64,000 nucleotides of DNA, taken from NCBI GenBank assembly GCA_028875245.1, contig JAPPEU010000073.1:1-64000 (forward strand), in the 5' to 3' direction. Source of the stretch: Chloroflexota bacterium. Lineage in GTDB: Bacteria > Chloroflexota > Anaerolineae > Aggregatilineales > Phototrophicaceae. The first letter of the stretch is position 1; the number at the start of each line of letters is the position of its first letter. The translations under genes were made by a program, and so were the position numbers. The notes beneath the pieces were generated by a model that saw only the letters and a list, made by a program, of their open reading frames with translations, did not search any database and was not told where the DNA came from. Shown in pieces: positions 27,779 through 35,934 of this stretch.

Positions 27779-29236
27779 TTAGGTCAGCCTCCAGATGGTC
27801 CCATCGACGCGATCTTCCAGCATGACGCCCAGCGCCGCCAGTTGGTCGCGAATCTGGTCGCTGCGGGCATAATCGCGATCGGCGCGAGCCTGGGCGCGCA
27901 TATCGATCAGCATTTCGATCAAGGCCGCCTCGCGCTGCCCGTCGCCCTCGTCCGTTTCCGCCGGCAGCAAGCCCAGCACATCCCCGCCCAGCGCCGTGTA
28001 GGTCTCGTTGATGGCCGCCAGCGTCGACGCGCCGATTTCGCTCTCGCTGTTGAGCAGCGTGTTGACATCGCGCGTCAAGTCTTGCAGCACGGCGATGCCG
28101 CGCGGCGAGTTGAAGTCATCATCCATGACGCGCTGGAAATCCGCCCGGGCCGCTTGCAGCCGTTCCAGGAAGCCATCTCCAGCGGTGGATTCGGGGGCGT
28201 GATTGAGCTGCTGACGCAGGAGGCGCACCGCATTCATCAGCCGTTCCCAGCCCGATTTGGCCGACGCCAGCGCCTCCTCGCTGAATACCACTGGATTGCT
28301 GTAATGCGAAGTCAGGATGAAATAGCGCAACTCCTGTGGACGATAGCTCGCCAGCGCGTCCTTGATCGTGATGTAATTGCCTAGGGACTTGCTCATCTTG
28401 ACCGGGATGCCCTCGTCCGGATCGAGCACGTTCAGGCTGCCGGTCAGCATCCAGTAATTGGCGAAAGCTTCATCATTGGCGGATTCGCTCTGCGCGATTT
28501 CATTCTCGTTGTGCGGGTAGATGTTGTCGATGCCGCCGCCGTGAATATCGAAGTTGGCGCCCAGGTATTTCTTCGCCATCGCCGAGCATTCGATATGCCA
28601 GCCGGGGAAACCGACGCCCCAGGGGCTGCTCCAGCGCAGGATATGCTCCGGCTCGGCTTTTTTCCACAGGGCGAAATCGGCCGGATGCCGCTTGTCGCCG
28701 CCGACCAGCTCGCGGGATTCATCCTGCTGCTCTTCCACCCGGCGGTTGGAGAGCTTGCCGTAATCGGCATCGCTCAAGACGTCAAAGTAGACATTGCCAT
28801 CGGCGACATAGGCGTGTTCGTTGGCGATCAGGGTCTCGATCATTGCAATCTGTTCGGGCACGTGGCCGCTGGCCCGCGGCGAGATATCGGGCCGCTGAAC
28901 GCCCAGCGCGTCCATATCCTCGAAGTAGCTGCGCGTATAGGTTTCCACGACCTGCATCGGCTTGGCATTAAGCTGGGCGGCGCGCACGAGAATGCGATCT
29001 TCTTCATTGGCGCGCAAGTGGCCGACATCGGTGATGTTCTGCACATAAAGCAAGTCGTAGCCGCGGTAACGCAGGTACCGCGCCACCACATCAAAGGACA
29101 CATAAGTCTTGGCATGGCCCAGATGCGAGTGCTCGTAAACGGTCGGGCCACAGACGTACATGCCGACGCGCCCCTCATGGAGCGGCTCGAAGGGCTGCTT
29201 CTGGCGCCCCAGCACATTATAGATCTGCAAAGTCAT
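27779..29236 (-). CDS. cysS: Cysteinyl-tRNA synthetase
   Basis: 485-residue class I synthetase charging tRNA-Cys. HIGH-type motif in YVCGPTVYEHSHLGHAK, the zinc ligands Cys (CGPT), Cys (HIECSAM) and HGGG region, and KMSKSLGN. The C-terminal helical part (DYARSDQIRDQLAALGVMLED) matches the anticodon-binding domain's end. The ATG at 29236 (MTLQIYNVLG) is chosen because the family begins this way; the longer frame to 29278 adds 14 residues. Stands alone; the usual neighbours rlmB and cysS are indeed adjacent in many genomes and here share strand and order. Confidence 0.95.
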   Translation of the reverse strand: MTLQIYNVLGRQKQPFEPLHEGRVGMYVCGPTVYEHSHLGHAKTYVSFDVVARYLRYRGYDLLYVQNITDVGHLRANEEDRILVRAAQLNAKPMQVVETYTRSYFEDMDALGVQRPDISPRASGHVPEQIAMIETLIANEHAYVADGNVYFDVLSDADYGKLSNRRVEEQQDESRELVGGDKRHPADFALWKKAEPEHILRWSSPWGVGFPGWHIECSAMAKKYLGANFDIHGGGIDNIYPHNENEIAQSESANDEAFANYWMLTGSLNVLDPDEGIPVKMSKSLGNYITIKDALASYRPQELRYFILTSHYSNPVVFSEEALASAKSGWERLMNAVRLLRQQLNHAPESTAGDGFLERLQAARADFQRVMDDDFNSPRGIAVLQDLTRDVNTLLNSESEIGASTLAAINETYTALGGDVLGLLPAETDEGDGQREAALIEMLIDMRAQARADRDYARSDQIRDQLAALGVMLEDRVDGTIWRLT

Positions 29237-29380
29237 CGTTTGCTCAGTCCCTCGTTTCATCCAGGCATCATGCGGCATATTTTAGCAGAAACCACGCCGA
29301 ATTGAACAAGGCGCGCATATTTCGGGAGCGGAAAACATCAACGACATATTCCGTTCGGCGAACATTGCGCAAGTTTTATC

Positions 29381-29426
29381 ACCACAGCCCCGCGCGAGCC
29401 ACGACCCGGCTCACACAAAATAATGA
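29381..29426 (+). repeat. ACCACAGCC...CTCACACAAAAT repeat, copy 1
   Basis: ATCACCACAGCCCCGCGCGAG, then CACGACCCGGCTCACACAAAAT. Further copies at 32085-32124 (split by a TIR element), 42951-42998 (opposite strand) and 53617-53662. Contains internal short inverted repeats around CGCGAG/CTCGCG. Confidence 0.65.
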
Positions 29427-29446
29427 GCGCGCCACAACAGAGGTTT

Positions 29447-29516
29447 GTAGGGGCGTCTCGCTGAGACGTCCTTTCTTACGATAGCGAGCTTTTGGGCGAG
29501 ACAAGGGTCGCCCCTG
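29447..29516. repeat. REP-like hairpin pair
   Basis: TGTAGGGGCGTCTCGCTGAGACGTCC and GGGCGAGACAAGGGTCGCCCCT; the right unit abuts the conserved block, as at 27607. Confidence 0.6.
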
Positions 29517-29645
29517 TTTACGTTGCGGGCGACCAACCCCACCCCCCGGCCCCCTCCCCGAAGCATCATCAGGGAGAGGGAGCAAGACGCGGCGCGATGC
29601 AAGGTGTTTTGCGTGGGCGGCATTGTCGCGCGTATGTCTACAGAT
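29512..29645 (+). repeat. Conserved dispersed block, copy 3
   Basis: CCCTGTTTACGTTGCGGGCG, C/G palindrome around GAAGCATC (shared with copy 1), then GACGCGGCGCGATGCAAGGT, TTTTGCGTGGGCGG and GTATGTCTACAGAT. It resembles copy 1 more than copy 2 in the palindrome. Confidence 0.75.
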
Positions 29646-29722
29646 TTCGCTATGATTGGCGAAGATATCATGCAGTCCGAATGTACCGCTTCCAATCGCT
29701 TCAGCCGCCTGCGTCGCGGATT

Positions 29723-30631
29723 TCAGGAGACGGGCTTGCTGTATTCGTAAATCTCGCAGCGCTTCTTGAAGCCGACCGATGCATAAAGCGCGGCCGCGGC
29801 CGGATTCTCGGAAGGCGGCGCATGACAGACGTAGGCGCGCTCGATGCCGCGTTCCCGCTCCATGCGCCGCAGCGCGTGAACCATCAGCGCCTTGCCGATG
29901 CCGCGCCGGCGAAAATCCGCGTGCGTGCCCACCGGCTCAAAGAGCAGCGAGCGATTGACTTCATCAATCCAAACGTTGGTGAAAGCGGCGAAACGACCGT
30001 CAGGCGCAACGGCGACAATCTCGCATTCCATGTGCGGCGAACAAAAGACCCGAGCGTAGGATTCGGCATTCCACTTGCTGGTGAAACTGTGATTGTGCAC
30101 ATCCACGAGCTGCGCCGCATCTTCCGCCGTCGCCTGGTGGAAGCGGTAGCCGGCCGGCAAATCCGCGGATGGGATGTCGGCAAGATCATGCCGGGTCAAA
30201 ATGAAGCCAAGTTTCGCCTGCCGGAAGCCGCGCGCCTCGACAAACGTCGCATAAGCCCGGTCGCAGTCGCAGACATCGACGGCGAGGGCGTTGATGCTGA
30301 TGCCGAGTTTTTCAGCGAGTCGCAGTGTTTCGCGCTGGCAGTCGTCGAATCGTTGAATGTGCGCCTCGCTGAGGCGGAGCGCGGGCGCCATTTGCAGATC
30401 AAAGAACTCCCAATGCGGATACAGCAGCGCGAAGGCGGCAATCTCGCCGGAGTCATCGAGCCAGTAGCGCATGATATCCGCGGGATCGTAAGCGGCGCCG
30501 CCATTAAAAAGGCGATGCCCCAGGTCGCCCTTGTGCATGCTGTTGCAGTCGCCGGTTGCGCGCGTCCAGTGCATGAGCGTCGCTTGCGCGCGGTGCAGAT
30601 CGTCTGCGGATTGATAAGGAGATGCCTTCAT
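29723..30631 (-). CDS. Tandem GNAT acetyltransferase
   Basis: 302 residues with two GNAT halves. The C-terminal half is complete, with acetyl-CoA-binding motif A HADFRRRGIGKALMVHALRRM and the closing AAALYASVGFKKR. The N-terminal half (WLDDSGEIAAFALLYPHWEF...CDRAYATFVEARGFRQA) keeps the fold but lacks the R-x-x-G-x-G/A loop, so it is probably structural. Substrate unknown. ATG 30631. Confidence 0.8.
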   Translation of the reverse strand: MKASPYQSADDLHRAQATLMHWTRATGDCNSMHKGDLGHRLFNGGAAYDPADIMRYWLDDSGEIAAFALLYPHWEFFDLQMAPALRLSEAHIQRFDDCQRETLRLAEKLGISINALAVDVCDCDRAYATFVEARGFRQAKLGFILTRHDLADIPSADLPAGYRFHQATAEDAAQLVDVHNHSFTSKWNAESYARVFCSPHMECEIVAVAPDGRFAAFTNVWIDEVNRSLLFEPVGTHADFRRRGIGKALMVHALRRMERERGIERAYVCHAPPSENPAAAALYASVGFKKRCEIYEYSKPVS

Positions 30632-30666
30632 TTAAGCGCTTGCCTTTCTGCTCGCATGGTGGAAGC

Positions 30667-30785
30667 GGGCGAGCCACCGTCTCGCCCCTACTCACATTGA
30701 CATGTCGGGCGAGCCACCGTCTCGCCCCTACTCACATTGACACGGCGGGCGAGCCACCGACCCGTCTACATATATTGACGTTGCG
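30667..30785. repeat. Three tandem 40-bp REP-containing units
   Basis: GGGCGAGCCACCGTCTCGCC followed by CCTACTCACATTGACATGTC, repeated at 40-bp spacing (GAGCCACCG at 30671, 30711, 30751). The first two units are nearly identical, the third diverges (GACCCGTCTACATATATTGAC). Each contains the GGCGAG...CTCGCC hairpin stem. Located between divergently read GNAT gene and the 3' end of the glycosyltransferase gene. Confidence 0.8.
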
Positions 30786-30795
30786 GGCGGGCGTC

Positions 30796-32043
30796 TCAGC
30801 GGGAAGCCAGCGCCCGCTCATAAATCTCCAGCATCCGCCGCAGCTGTTCATCCAGCGTGAAATGCGCGGCTATGCGCTCACGCCCCCTCAAACCCATCCG
30901 GCGGCGGAGATCGTCGTCAGTCAACAGACGCAGCAGGCTATCACAGAGCGCGGCGCTATCAAAGGGATTGACCACGAAGCCGGTTTCGCCATCGACGACC
31001 GCCTCGCGCGCGCCGCCGAAAGCGCTCGCCACCACCGGCGTTCCCGCCGCCATCGCCTCGAGCACGACGGTCGGAAACGGATCCAGATAAATCGACGGCA
31101 CAGCGACCACATCCGCCAGTTGATAAGCGGCGCGCAATTCCTCACCGCTCAGCCAGCCGCCTCGGCATATTGCGGGACGCAAATGCGCGAACTCGGCGGG
31201 GACCTGCGAATCGATGTCGCGCGAGGTCAAGACAAGCAGGCGCAGGTCCGGCAGCGTTTTCTGGAGCTGGCTCAAGACCAGAAGCATCTGCCGCAAGCCT
31301 TTCTCGGCGGTCAGGCGTCCCGCGATCAGAATCACGCGCTTGCCCGGCAAATCAAGCCGCTGTCGCAGGTCATCCACGACGGAGTCAGCGACAGGCGGCC
31401 ACTCGTCGAGATCTATGCCGTTGCGCACCACTTCGATCGGGGGCATATTATTATCGCGGAAGGCGGCGGCCAGCGCCCGGCTCGGCGCGGTTCGGATCTG
31501 CGTATGCCGCTCAAGCGCGCGCTTGATGAGCTTGCTGCGGAAGGGATTATAGCGGAAACGGTTTTGGCGCAGGTTGTAGACGGGCGGCAAGCGATAATCG
31601 CCGGCGCCGCGCCCTTCAGGACCGTCTGGATTAAAGGACGCCGGCAGCTTGCCATAGGCGAAGGTCAGGGCGTCATGGGCGCTGAACACGACCCCGCAGC
31701 CGGCGTCGCGCGCCAGCTTCAAGGTGTGATACGAGAGCAGGAAATGGATATTGTGCGCGTTAACGACATCGGGCCTGATGCGCCGCAGCAACTGGCGAAA
31801 AGGGCCGGCGGTCTGCGGATTCCACAGCGACAGCCAGGCGCGAAAACGGTCCGGATAACCGGCTTGAATGTGATAGGTTGGGATGCCAGCGCGAGTCTCT
31901 TCAAAGGGGGCGCCCGCTGTTGTGGCGATGACATGCGTTTTGTGGCCGGCCGCCGACAGCCCCCGCGCCAGCCGCCAGACCACAGACTCCGCCCCGCCCC
32001 GGCCTTCCGGCGGAATGCGGTCGTTTAGCAGGGCAATTTTCAT
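30796..32043 (-). CDS. Glycosyltransferase family 4 (GT-B)
   Basis: 415 residues. N-terminal acceptor domain MKIALLNDRIPPEGRGGAES with the Gly-rich loop, NAHNIHFLLSYHTLK, and C-terminal nucleotide-sugar domain VILIAGRLTAEKGLRQ, then the E-x7-E motif PFPTVVLEAMAAGTPVVASA with FGGAREAVVDGETGFVV. Such enzymes add sugars to envelope polysaccharides, glycolipids or proteins on the cytoplasmic side. Acceptor and donor are unknown. Confidence 0.9.
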   Translation of the reverse strand: MKIALLNDRIPPEGRGGAESVVWRLARGLSAAGHKTHVIATTAGAPFEETRAGIPTYHIQAGYPDRFRAWLSLWNPQTAGPFRQLLRRIRPDVVNAHNIHFLLSYHTLKLARDAGCGVVFSAHDALTFAYGKLPASFNPDGPEGRGAGDYRLPPVYNLRQNRFRYNPFRSKLIKRALERHTQIRTAPSRALAAAFRDNNMPPIEVVRNGIDLDEWPPVADSVVDDLRQRLDLPGKRVILIAGRLTAEKGLRQMLLVLSQLQKTLPDLRLLVLTSRDIDSQVPAEFAHLRPAICRGGWLSGEELRAAYQLADVVAVPSIYLDPFPTVVLEAMAAGTPVVASAFGGAREAVVDGETGFVVNPFDSAALCDSLLRLLTDDDLRRRMGLRGRERIAAHFTLDEQLRRMLEIYERALASR

Positions 32044-32084
32044 CGGGCGGTTTCGGGCATATTTTGATCCTTAAAGGGTCATTT

Positions 32085-32124
32085 AACCACAGCCTCGGCC
32101 AGGTTACAACTCGGCTCGCGCAAA
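32085..32124 (+). repeat. ACCACAGCC...CTCGCGCAAA repeat, copy 2 (split)
   Basis: TTTAACCACAGCCTCGGCCAGG then TTACAACTCGGCTCGCGCAAA, interrupted at its 3' end by the TIR element at 32125; the repeat resumes at 32262 with the duplicated CGCGCAAA followed by AC. Confidence 0.65.
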
Positions 32125-32261
32125 GGTAGTGTATCGAAGTCGGTGGAAATTCATTTTCACCACAAAGGAAAGAAGGACACAAAGAAATTGCATATAGTCT
32201 ACGTTTCTCGGTGTCCTCGGTGGTAAAGTTTTTTTGTTTCCACCGAAAGGGATACACTTCC
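32125..32261. mobile_element. MITE-like element, family 1 copy B (137 bp)
   Basis: Same length and near-identical sequence as copy A. Perfect 8-bp direct repeats CGCGCAAA at 32117-32124 and 32262-32269. Starts GGTAGTGTATCG, ends GATACACTTCC. The near identity of A and B suggests recent movement or conversion. Confidence 0.88.
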
Positions 32262-32294
32262 CGCGCAAAACAACAAGCTCACAAACAAGGCGGC

Positions 32295-32374
32295 TGTAGG
32301 GGCGAGCCATTGGGTCGCCCGTTAATTTCATCAATACGATGTTGGGAGCGGGCCAGTCAGCGAGTCGCCCCTAC
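32295..32374. repeat. REP-like hairpin pair
   Basis: TGTAGGGGCGAGCCATTGGGTCGCCC and CGGGCCAGTCAGCGAGTCGCCCCTA, head to head with about 30 bases between. Confidence 0.65.
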
Positions 32375-32524
32375 TAGTGGGACTTGATTTGGATAGAGAT
32401 TATTCCGCGTGGCTCGCGCCAGTCCTCAAGTCCCCGCTGTCTCAGCGCGCCCACAGCCGCATTGATTGCGACGAAGGCGCGGCGCAAGCGTATAATTGAT
32501 GTATAAGACACTCGGGAGAGCATA

Positions 32525-32983
32525 ATGTCCAAAACCCTGCAAGACGCCGACCAGGAAGCGCGCCAATTGGTCGCGAATTGGACGACGGGCGCCGCCTTGA
32601 CCGGTTGGATACCCGGCAGCGCCTTCTTCCTGACCGCGGCCGACACCGCCATGATCCACCAGGTCGCGAGCGCTTATGAGGTGAGCGCATTTGATATGGA
32701 TCACTTGAGCGGCGCCTTGGGCGGCGTCGTTGGCAGCGCCATTGCCGGCGGTGTGATCGCGGAGGTCGTCGGCGTGATTCCGCTGGTGGGCTGGGCGGTC
32801 AAAAGCGCGGCCATGGCGGCTAAAGCCAAAGTGATCGGCGATGCCATCATCGGCTACTTCCGCGAACGCTCTGACCTGCCGGATACCAAAGTCCTCATCC
32901 CGATGGATGCATCCGACGAAGAGAAGCCGAATAGCGCGCCGAAAGGGAAAACCGACATCGCCATTGAAGAAAACGCAGACTGA
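32525..32983 (+). CDS. DUF697-like small membrane protein
   Basis: 152 residues. WIPGSAFFLTAADTAMIHQV and ASAYEVSAFDMD followed by two hydrophobic Gly/Ala-rich segments (GALGGVVGSAIAGGVIAEVV, PLVGWAVKSAAMAAKAKVIG) resemble the DUF697 fold found C-terminal to some membrane-associated GTPases, here free-standing. The tail is acidic and disordered. GGGAG six bases before the ATG. Function unknown. Confidence 0.6.
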   Translation: MSKTLQDADQEARQLVANWTTGAALTGWIPGSAFFLTAADTAMIHQVASAYEVSAFDMDHLSGALGGVVGSAIAGGVIAEVVGVIPLVGWAVKSAAMAAKAKVIGDAIIGYFRERSDLPDTKVLIPMDASDEEKPNSAPKGKTDIAIEENAD

Positions 32984-33334
32984 GATATCGCTAGGTAATC
33001 CGCCAGGGCAATCGCTTCAAATTATTTTTCAACACAGAGGACGCAGAGTTCAGGTAGTTTCTGACGACAATTCCTACAGATCCACCGTTTTGAATATGGC
33101 AAAGTTGCCAGAGAAATTTCATTTGCCGCTCAACAAATAAAGTTGAACTAAAACATGAGCATATATTTTGTTTTTCTCTGCGTTCTCTGTAGTTAATTCT
33201 TAGTTTGAGTTTGTATCATTGAGTTTCATCATTTTGAAGCGATTGCCCTAGGTAAATCCGCCAAATCATTTGTCCCCGCGCGGGGAATGCGGTAGGCTTA
33301 TCAGCGTGCCGCGATTCAGCGCGAAGGGCTTGCC
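32984..33334. other. Gene-free stretch with TIR element
   Basis: Nearly filled by the family 2 TIR element (33005-33249). The remaining 85 bases lead into the gene at 33335. Confidence 0.65.
33005..33249. mobile_element. TIR element, family 2 (245 bp)
   Basis: Perfect 17-bp terminal inverted repeats AGGGCAATCGCTTCAAA (33005-33021) and its complement (33233-33249). Flanks are AGGTAATCCGCC on the left and AGGTAAATCCGCC on the right, a 12-13 bp imperfect direct repeat. Interior A/T-rich with ACAGAGGACGCAGAG and CTCTGCGTTCTCTGT arms. A solo right-end-like sequence (TTTGATGCGATTGCCCT) lies at 42784-42800. No coding capacity. Confidence 0.75.
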
Positions 33335-33619
33335 ATGTCATCCACGCTGCGACAGAAAGTCTTGACCCTCTATTTGCATACATCGGCGCTGGACAGCAAC
33401 GTGCTGGGTTGGTCCATGTATGACGGCACGGGGGTAGACGCGCATACCACCGGCGACAGCGCCGAGCCGCCCTATGAAACCGGCCTGGACGCCCTGCGCG
33501 ATGGCTGGCGGCTGATTCAGCATCCCGTGCTCATCCCGCCCTACCCGGGCGAAGAATACACAACCTCATTCATGAAGTATGGCTTTCTCTTTGAAAAGCT
33601 GGAGGACATCAAAGAATGA
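33335..33619 (+). CDS. Small hypothetical protein coupled to PhyH
   Basis: 94 residues, no family recognised. Composition and the segment GLDALRDGWRLIQHPVLIPP followed by YTTSFMKYGFLFEKL suggest a small alpha/beta domain. Its stop overlaps the start of the PhyH gene as ATGA (33616-33619), so the two are translationally coupled and probably functionally linked. Confidence 0.7.
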   Translation: MSSTLRQKVLTLYLHTSALDSNVLGWSMYDGTGVDAHTTGDSAEPPYETGLDALRDGWRLIQHPVLIPPYPGEEYTTSFMKYGFLFEKLEDIKE

Positions 33620-34461
33620 CGGACAAACAGCATCTGCTCACTTCAAAAGAGATGGCGGAATTCGTGGCGCGCGGCTTCCTGCGTTATGACGAGCTTGTGC
33701 CGGAGGAAATCAACCGGGAAGTGATGCGCAATATCGACCAGCAGGAAATCAGAGGGCATCGCGCGGGCACGCCTCTGTCGCAATGCTATCAGGGCACAGC
33801 CATCCGCAAGCTGCTGGACCTGCCGCGGATCCAGGGCTTGATCCAGAGCCTGGTCGGCGAAGACCCGCTCTTCGACCATGACGCTATCCATGTGCGCGAG
33901 CCGAACGAGGGCAAGGCGCAGGGCTTGCACGCCGATTCGATCATCGACTGCCGGACGCACTTCGACATCCAGTTGATGTATTTCCCGCATGATGTGCCGC
34001 TGGAGATGGGCGGGACGCTGCTGCTGCCGGGCAGCCACTTCCGCCGCGTCAACGAGACGGACGTCGCCGCCTACCAGAACATGCGCGGGCAGATTCCCAT
34101 GGTCTGCAAAGCCGGCTCCGTCCTGGCGCTGCATCACGGCATTTGGCACTGCGGCCGCCAGAACAAGACGAACCGCCGCCGCTACATGTTCAAGCTGCGG
34201 CTGAACCCGGCGGTGCGGCAGTTGCGCCTGTGGAACGCCGATGATCTCGATGACGAATACCGCGCCCCCAAAGCGATCCACAGCGCCTTCCCCATGGGCG
34301 ATGACGTGCAAGGCATTCTGTCGCGGCGCGAGCCCTGGTTCGAGGCGGCCTCAGGGCGGCTGGAGATCGTCAATCGCATCAAGCTCTGGCGCTTCCTGAC
34401 CGGCGACGAAACCTTCGATGTGCATTACTGGCTGGGCCGCCTGGAGAATATGCCGGCATAG
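33616..34461 (+). CDS. Phytanoyl-CoA dioxygenase (PhyH) family protein
   Basis: 281-residue Fe(II)/2-oxoglutarate-dependent oxygenase. The iron triad can be assigned to His-x-Asp in QGLHADSIID (about 102-104) and the distal His in HGIWHCGRQNKTNRRRY, with the following Arg as 2-oxoglutarate ligand; GGTLLLPGSH is the family's jelly-roll strand. Substrate unknown; such enzymes are abundant in Chloroflexota and hydroxylate or halogenate varied small molecules. Cytoplasmic. Confidence 0.88.
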   Translation: MTDKQHLLTSKEMAEFVARGFLRYDELVPEEINREVMRNIDQQEIRGHRAGTPLSQCYQGTAIRKLLDLPRIQGLIQSLVGEDPLFDHDAIHVREPNEGKAQGLHADSIIDCRTHFDIQLMYFPHDVPLEMGGTLLLPGSHFRRVNETDVAAYQNMRGQIPMVCKAGSVLALHHGIWHCGRQNKTNRRRYMFKLRLNPAVRQLRLWNADDLDDEYRAPKAIHSAFPMGDDVQGILSRREPWFEAASGRLEIVNRIKLWRFLTGDETFDVHYWLGRLENMPA

Positions 34462-34464
34462 CTC

Positions 34465-34570
34465 CCCCCATCCCCCGGCCCCTTCCCCCAGATCGAGGGA
34501 AGGGGAGCAACACAGCACAAGATAGGATTCAAAAGTCCCTCCCTCATTTTGGGGGAGGGATTTAGGGTGG
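34465..34570. repeat. C/G-tract palindromic repeats
   Basis: CCCCCCATCCCCCGGCCCC...GGGAAGGGGAGC and CCCTCCCTCATTTTGGGGGAGGGATT-type arms directly after the PhyH gene. The second arm matches the sequence encoding PSPKMREGE inside the restriction enzyme gene (46861-46903). Confidence 0.65.
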
Positions 34571-34686
34571 GGGCGGCACCCCCAAACTCACCCTAGCAAT
34601 GCCGCCGCTATCCGCTATACTGTAGTGCCGATTTCTGAGAAACAACGGGGTCAAGCAGCCCCGCCTGAAAGAGGACTTGTCAAGAT

Positions 34687-35313
34687 ATGGCATCGTATCA
34701 CGGACCCAAAGCCAAACCCCAGCGCCGCTTCGGCGAGTTGCTGGTGCCGCGCCCGAAATACTCGAAAATACTGGAAGACCGCGCTTATCCCCCGGGTGAG
34801 CATGGGCGGGAGAAATCCTTCCGCTCCGGGCGGCGCAGCAATTATGCCATTCAGTTGGATGAAAAGCAGAAGCTGGCCTTCATCTACAACGTGCGCGAAA
34901 AGCAGATGCGCAATTATTATAAGAAAGCGGCGCTGATGCCGGGGCCGACCGGCGTCAACATGCTCAGCCTGCTGGAGCGCCGGCTGGACAATATCGTCTA
35001 TCGCTCGGGCCTGGGCGCGACCATTTGGGCGGCGCGTCAAATCGTCGGGCATGGCCATATCCTGGTCAACGGCCGCCGCCTCAACCTGCCCTCTTATCAG
35101 GTGCGCGCCGGCGATGTGATCGAAGTCAGCGACAAGATGAAAAAGAATGTGCACATCCAGGAATGGATTCAGCAATCGGCTTACTTCCCGCCATACATGA
35201 CCGTCGACAAGGAAAATTACCGCGTCACCCTTGACCGCGCGCCGGAAGAAGGCGAAGTGCAGACGCCGGTCGATATCCAGCAGGTGGTCGAGTTCTACAA
35301 CCGCTTGACTTAG
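34687..35313 (+). CDS. rpsD: 30S ribosomal protein S4
   Basis: 208 residues. N-terminal domain with YPPGEHGREKSFRSGRRSNYA and KQKLAFIYNVREKQMRNYY, then the S4 RNA-binding fold LLERRLDNIVYRSGLGATIW...ARQIVGHGHILVNGRR. No zinc Cys cluster, so it is the C-minus type. Binds 16S rRNA early in 30S assembly and usually autoregulates. It is not next to rpsM/rpsK/rpoA here, and is a single-gene transcription unit with a leader of about 110 bases after a repeat region. Confidence 0.96.
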   Translation: MASYHGPKAKPQRRFGELLVPRPKYSKILEDRAYPPGEHGREKSFRSGRRSNYAIQLDEKQKLAFIYNVREKQMRNYYKKAALMPGPTGVNMLSLLERRLDNIVYRSGLGATIWAARQIVGHGHILVNGRRLNLPSYQVRAGDVIEVSDKMKKNVHIQEWIQQSAYFPPYMTVDKENYRVTLDRAPEEGEVQTPVDIQQVVEFYNRLT

Positions 35314-35343
35314 GGTAGATTGATCTAAATGAGGGAGAACAAC

Positions 35344-35718
35344 ATGAAGCATTTGGTTCTCATGGTTGTACTTGTCTGCTTACTACTCACCTATGCGACC
35401 GTTTCCGCTCAGCAAGACGACGACCCCATCATAGTCGCATATCAGCATTACATAGACGAGGTGACACGAGCAGCTAATGATTTTGACCGTTGCCTGCCTG
35501 CTTCATCGTATCGTGTCTGGGAGGTCAACAGCTATTATGATGTAGGAATGGTTGACTTGCTTGGGCACGTGAGTAACGACGTTCGCGATGTCAATGCAGA
35601 TACCGAAGTCCTGATCTGTGAGTTGGCGTTCAACTCACGCATGATTATGCTCCAAATAGAGGTTCAGCTTATCTTGGCCGGGATTGACAGGGCAATTCTA
35701 GAGGAGATCAGCCGGTAG
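35344..35718 (+). CDS. Small secreted hypothetical protein
   Basis: 124 residues with a clear signal peptide (MKHLVLMVVLVCLLLTYATVSAQ). The mature part has two Cys (DFDRCLPAS, VLICELAF) that could form a disulfide. ATG 35344 preceded by GAGGGAG. No family recognised. Lower GC than rpsD. Confidence 0.7.
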   Translation: MKHLVLMVVLVCLLLTYATVSAQQDDDPIIVAYQHYIDEVTRAANDFDRCLPASSYRVWEVNSYYDVGMVDLLGHVSNDVRDVNADTEVLICELAFNSRMIMLQIEVQLILAGIDRAILEEISR

Positions 35719-35934
35719 CAACCTAGTCAGATTCAGGCCAGAAAAAACACCTAGAGATGCGTCTCTGTTTGCAGTAGTGGTTCCAACAACTCTCATTTTT
35801 TATGTATTCAAAGCTACGTGGGCGCATCGCGCGTGGCGCTTCTGTTTCGGTTTGCCGACAGGCCGAGTTGTATGGTAGGACGCATAAACACTCGCGACTA
35901 GAAGCTTCTTAGCCGCACGGACGGGAACCACGTA

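Larger units (their letters stand above)
29237..29722. other. Gene-free stretch rich in repeats
   Basis: From left: the cysS leader (about 29240-29375), an ACCACAGCC...ACAAAAT repeat (29381-29426), a REP pair (29447-29516), and the conserved block copy 3 (29512-29645). No coding frame supported. Confidence 0.65.
32044..32524. other. Gene-free stretch with nested repeats
   Basis: Contains an ACCACAGCC repeat split by a family 1 TIR element (32125-32261), then a REP pair (32295-32374) and about 100 bases of leader before the gene at 32525. A short minus-strand frame (32374-32652) overlaps that gene and is not supported. Confidence 0.65.

Noticed and set aside
30667..30785. Possible CRISPR array
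   Set aside because: Only three units, each internally a REP hairpin, with near-identical rather than unique spacers and no cas genes in the window.
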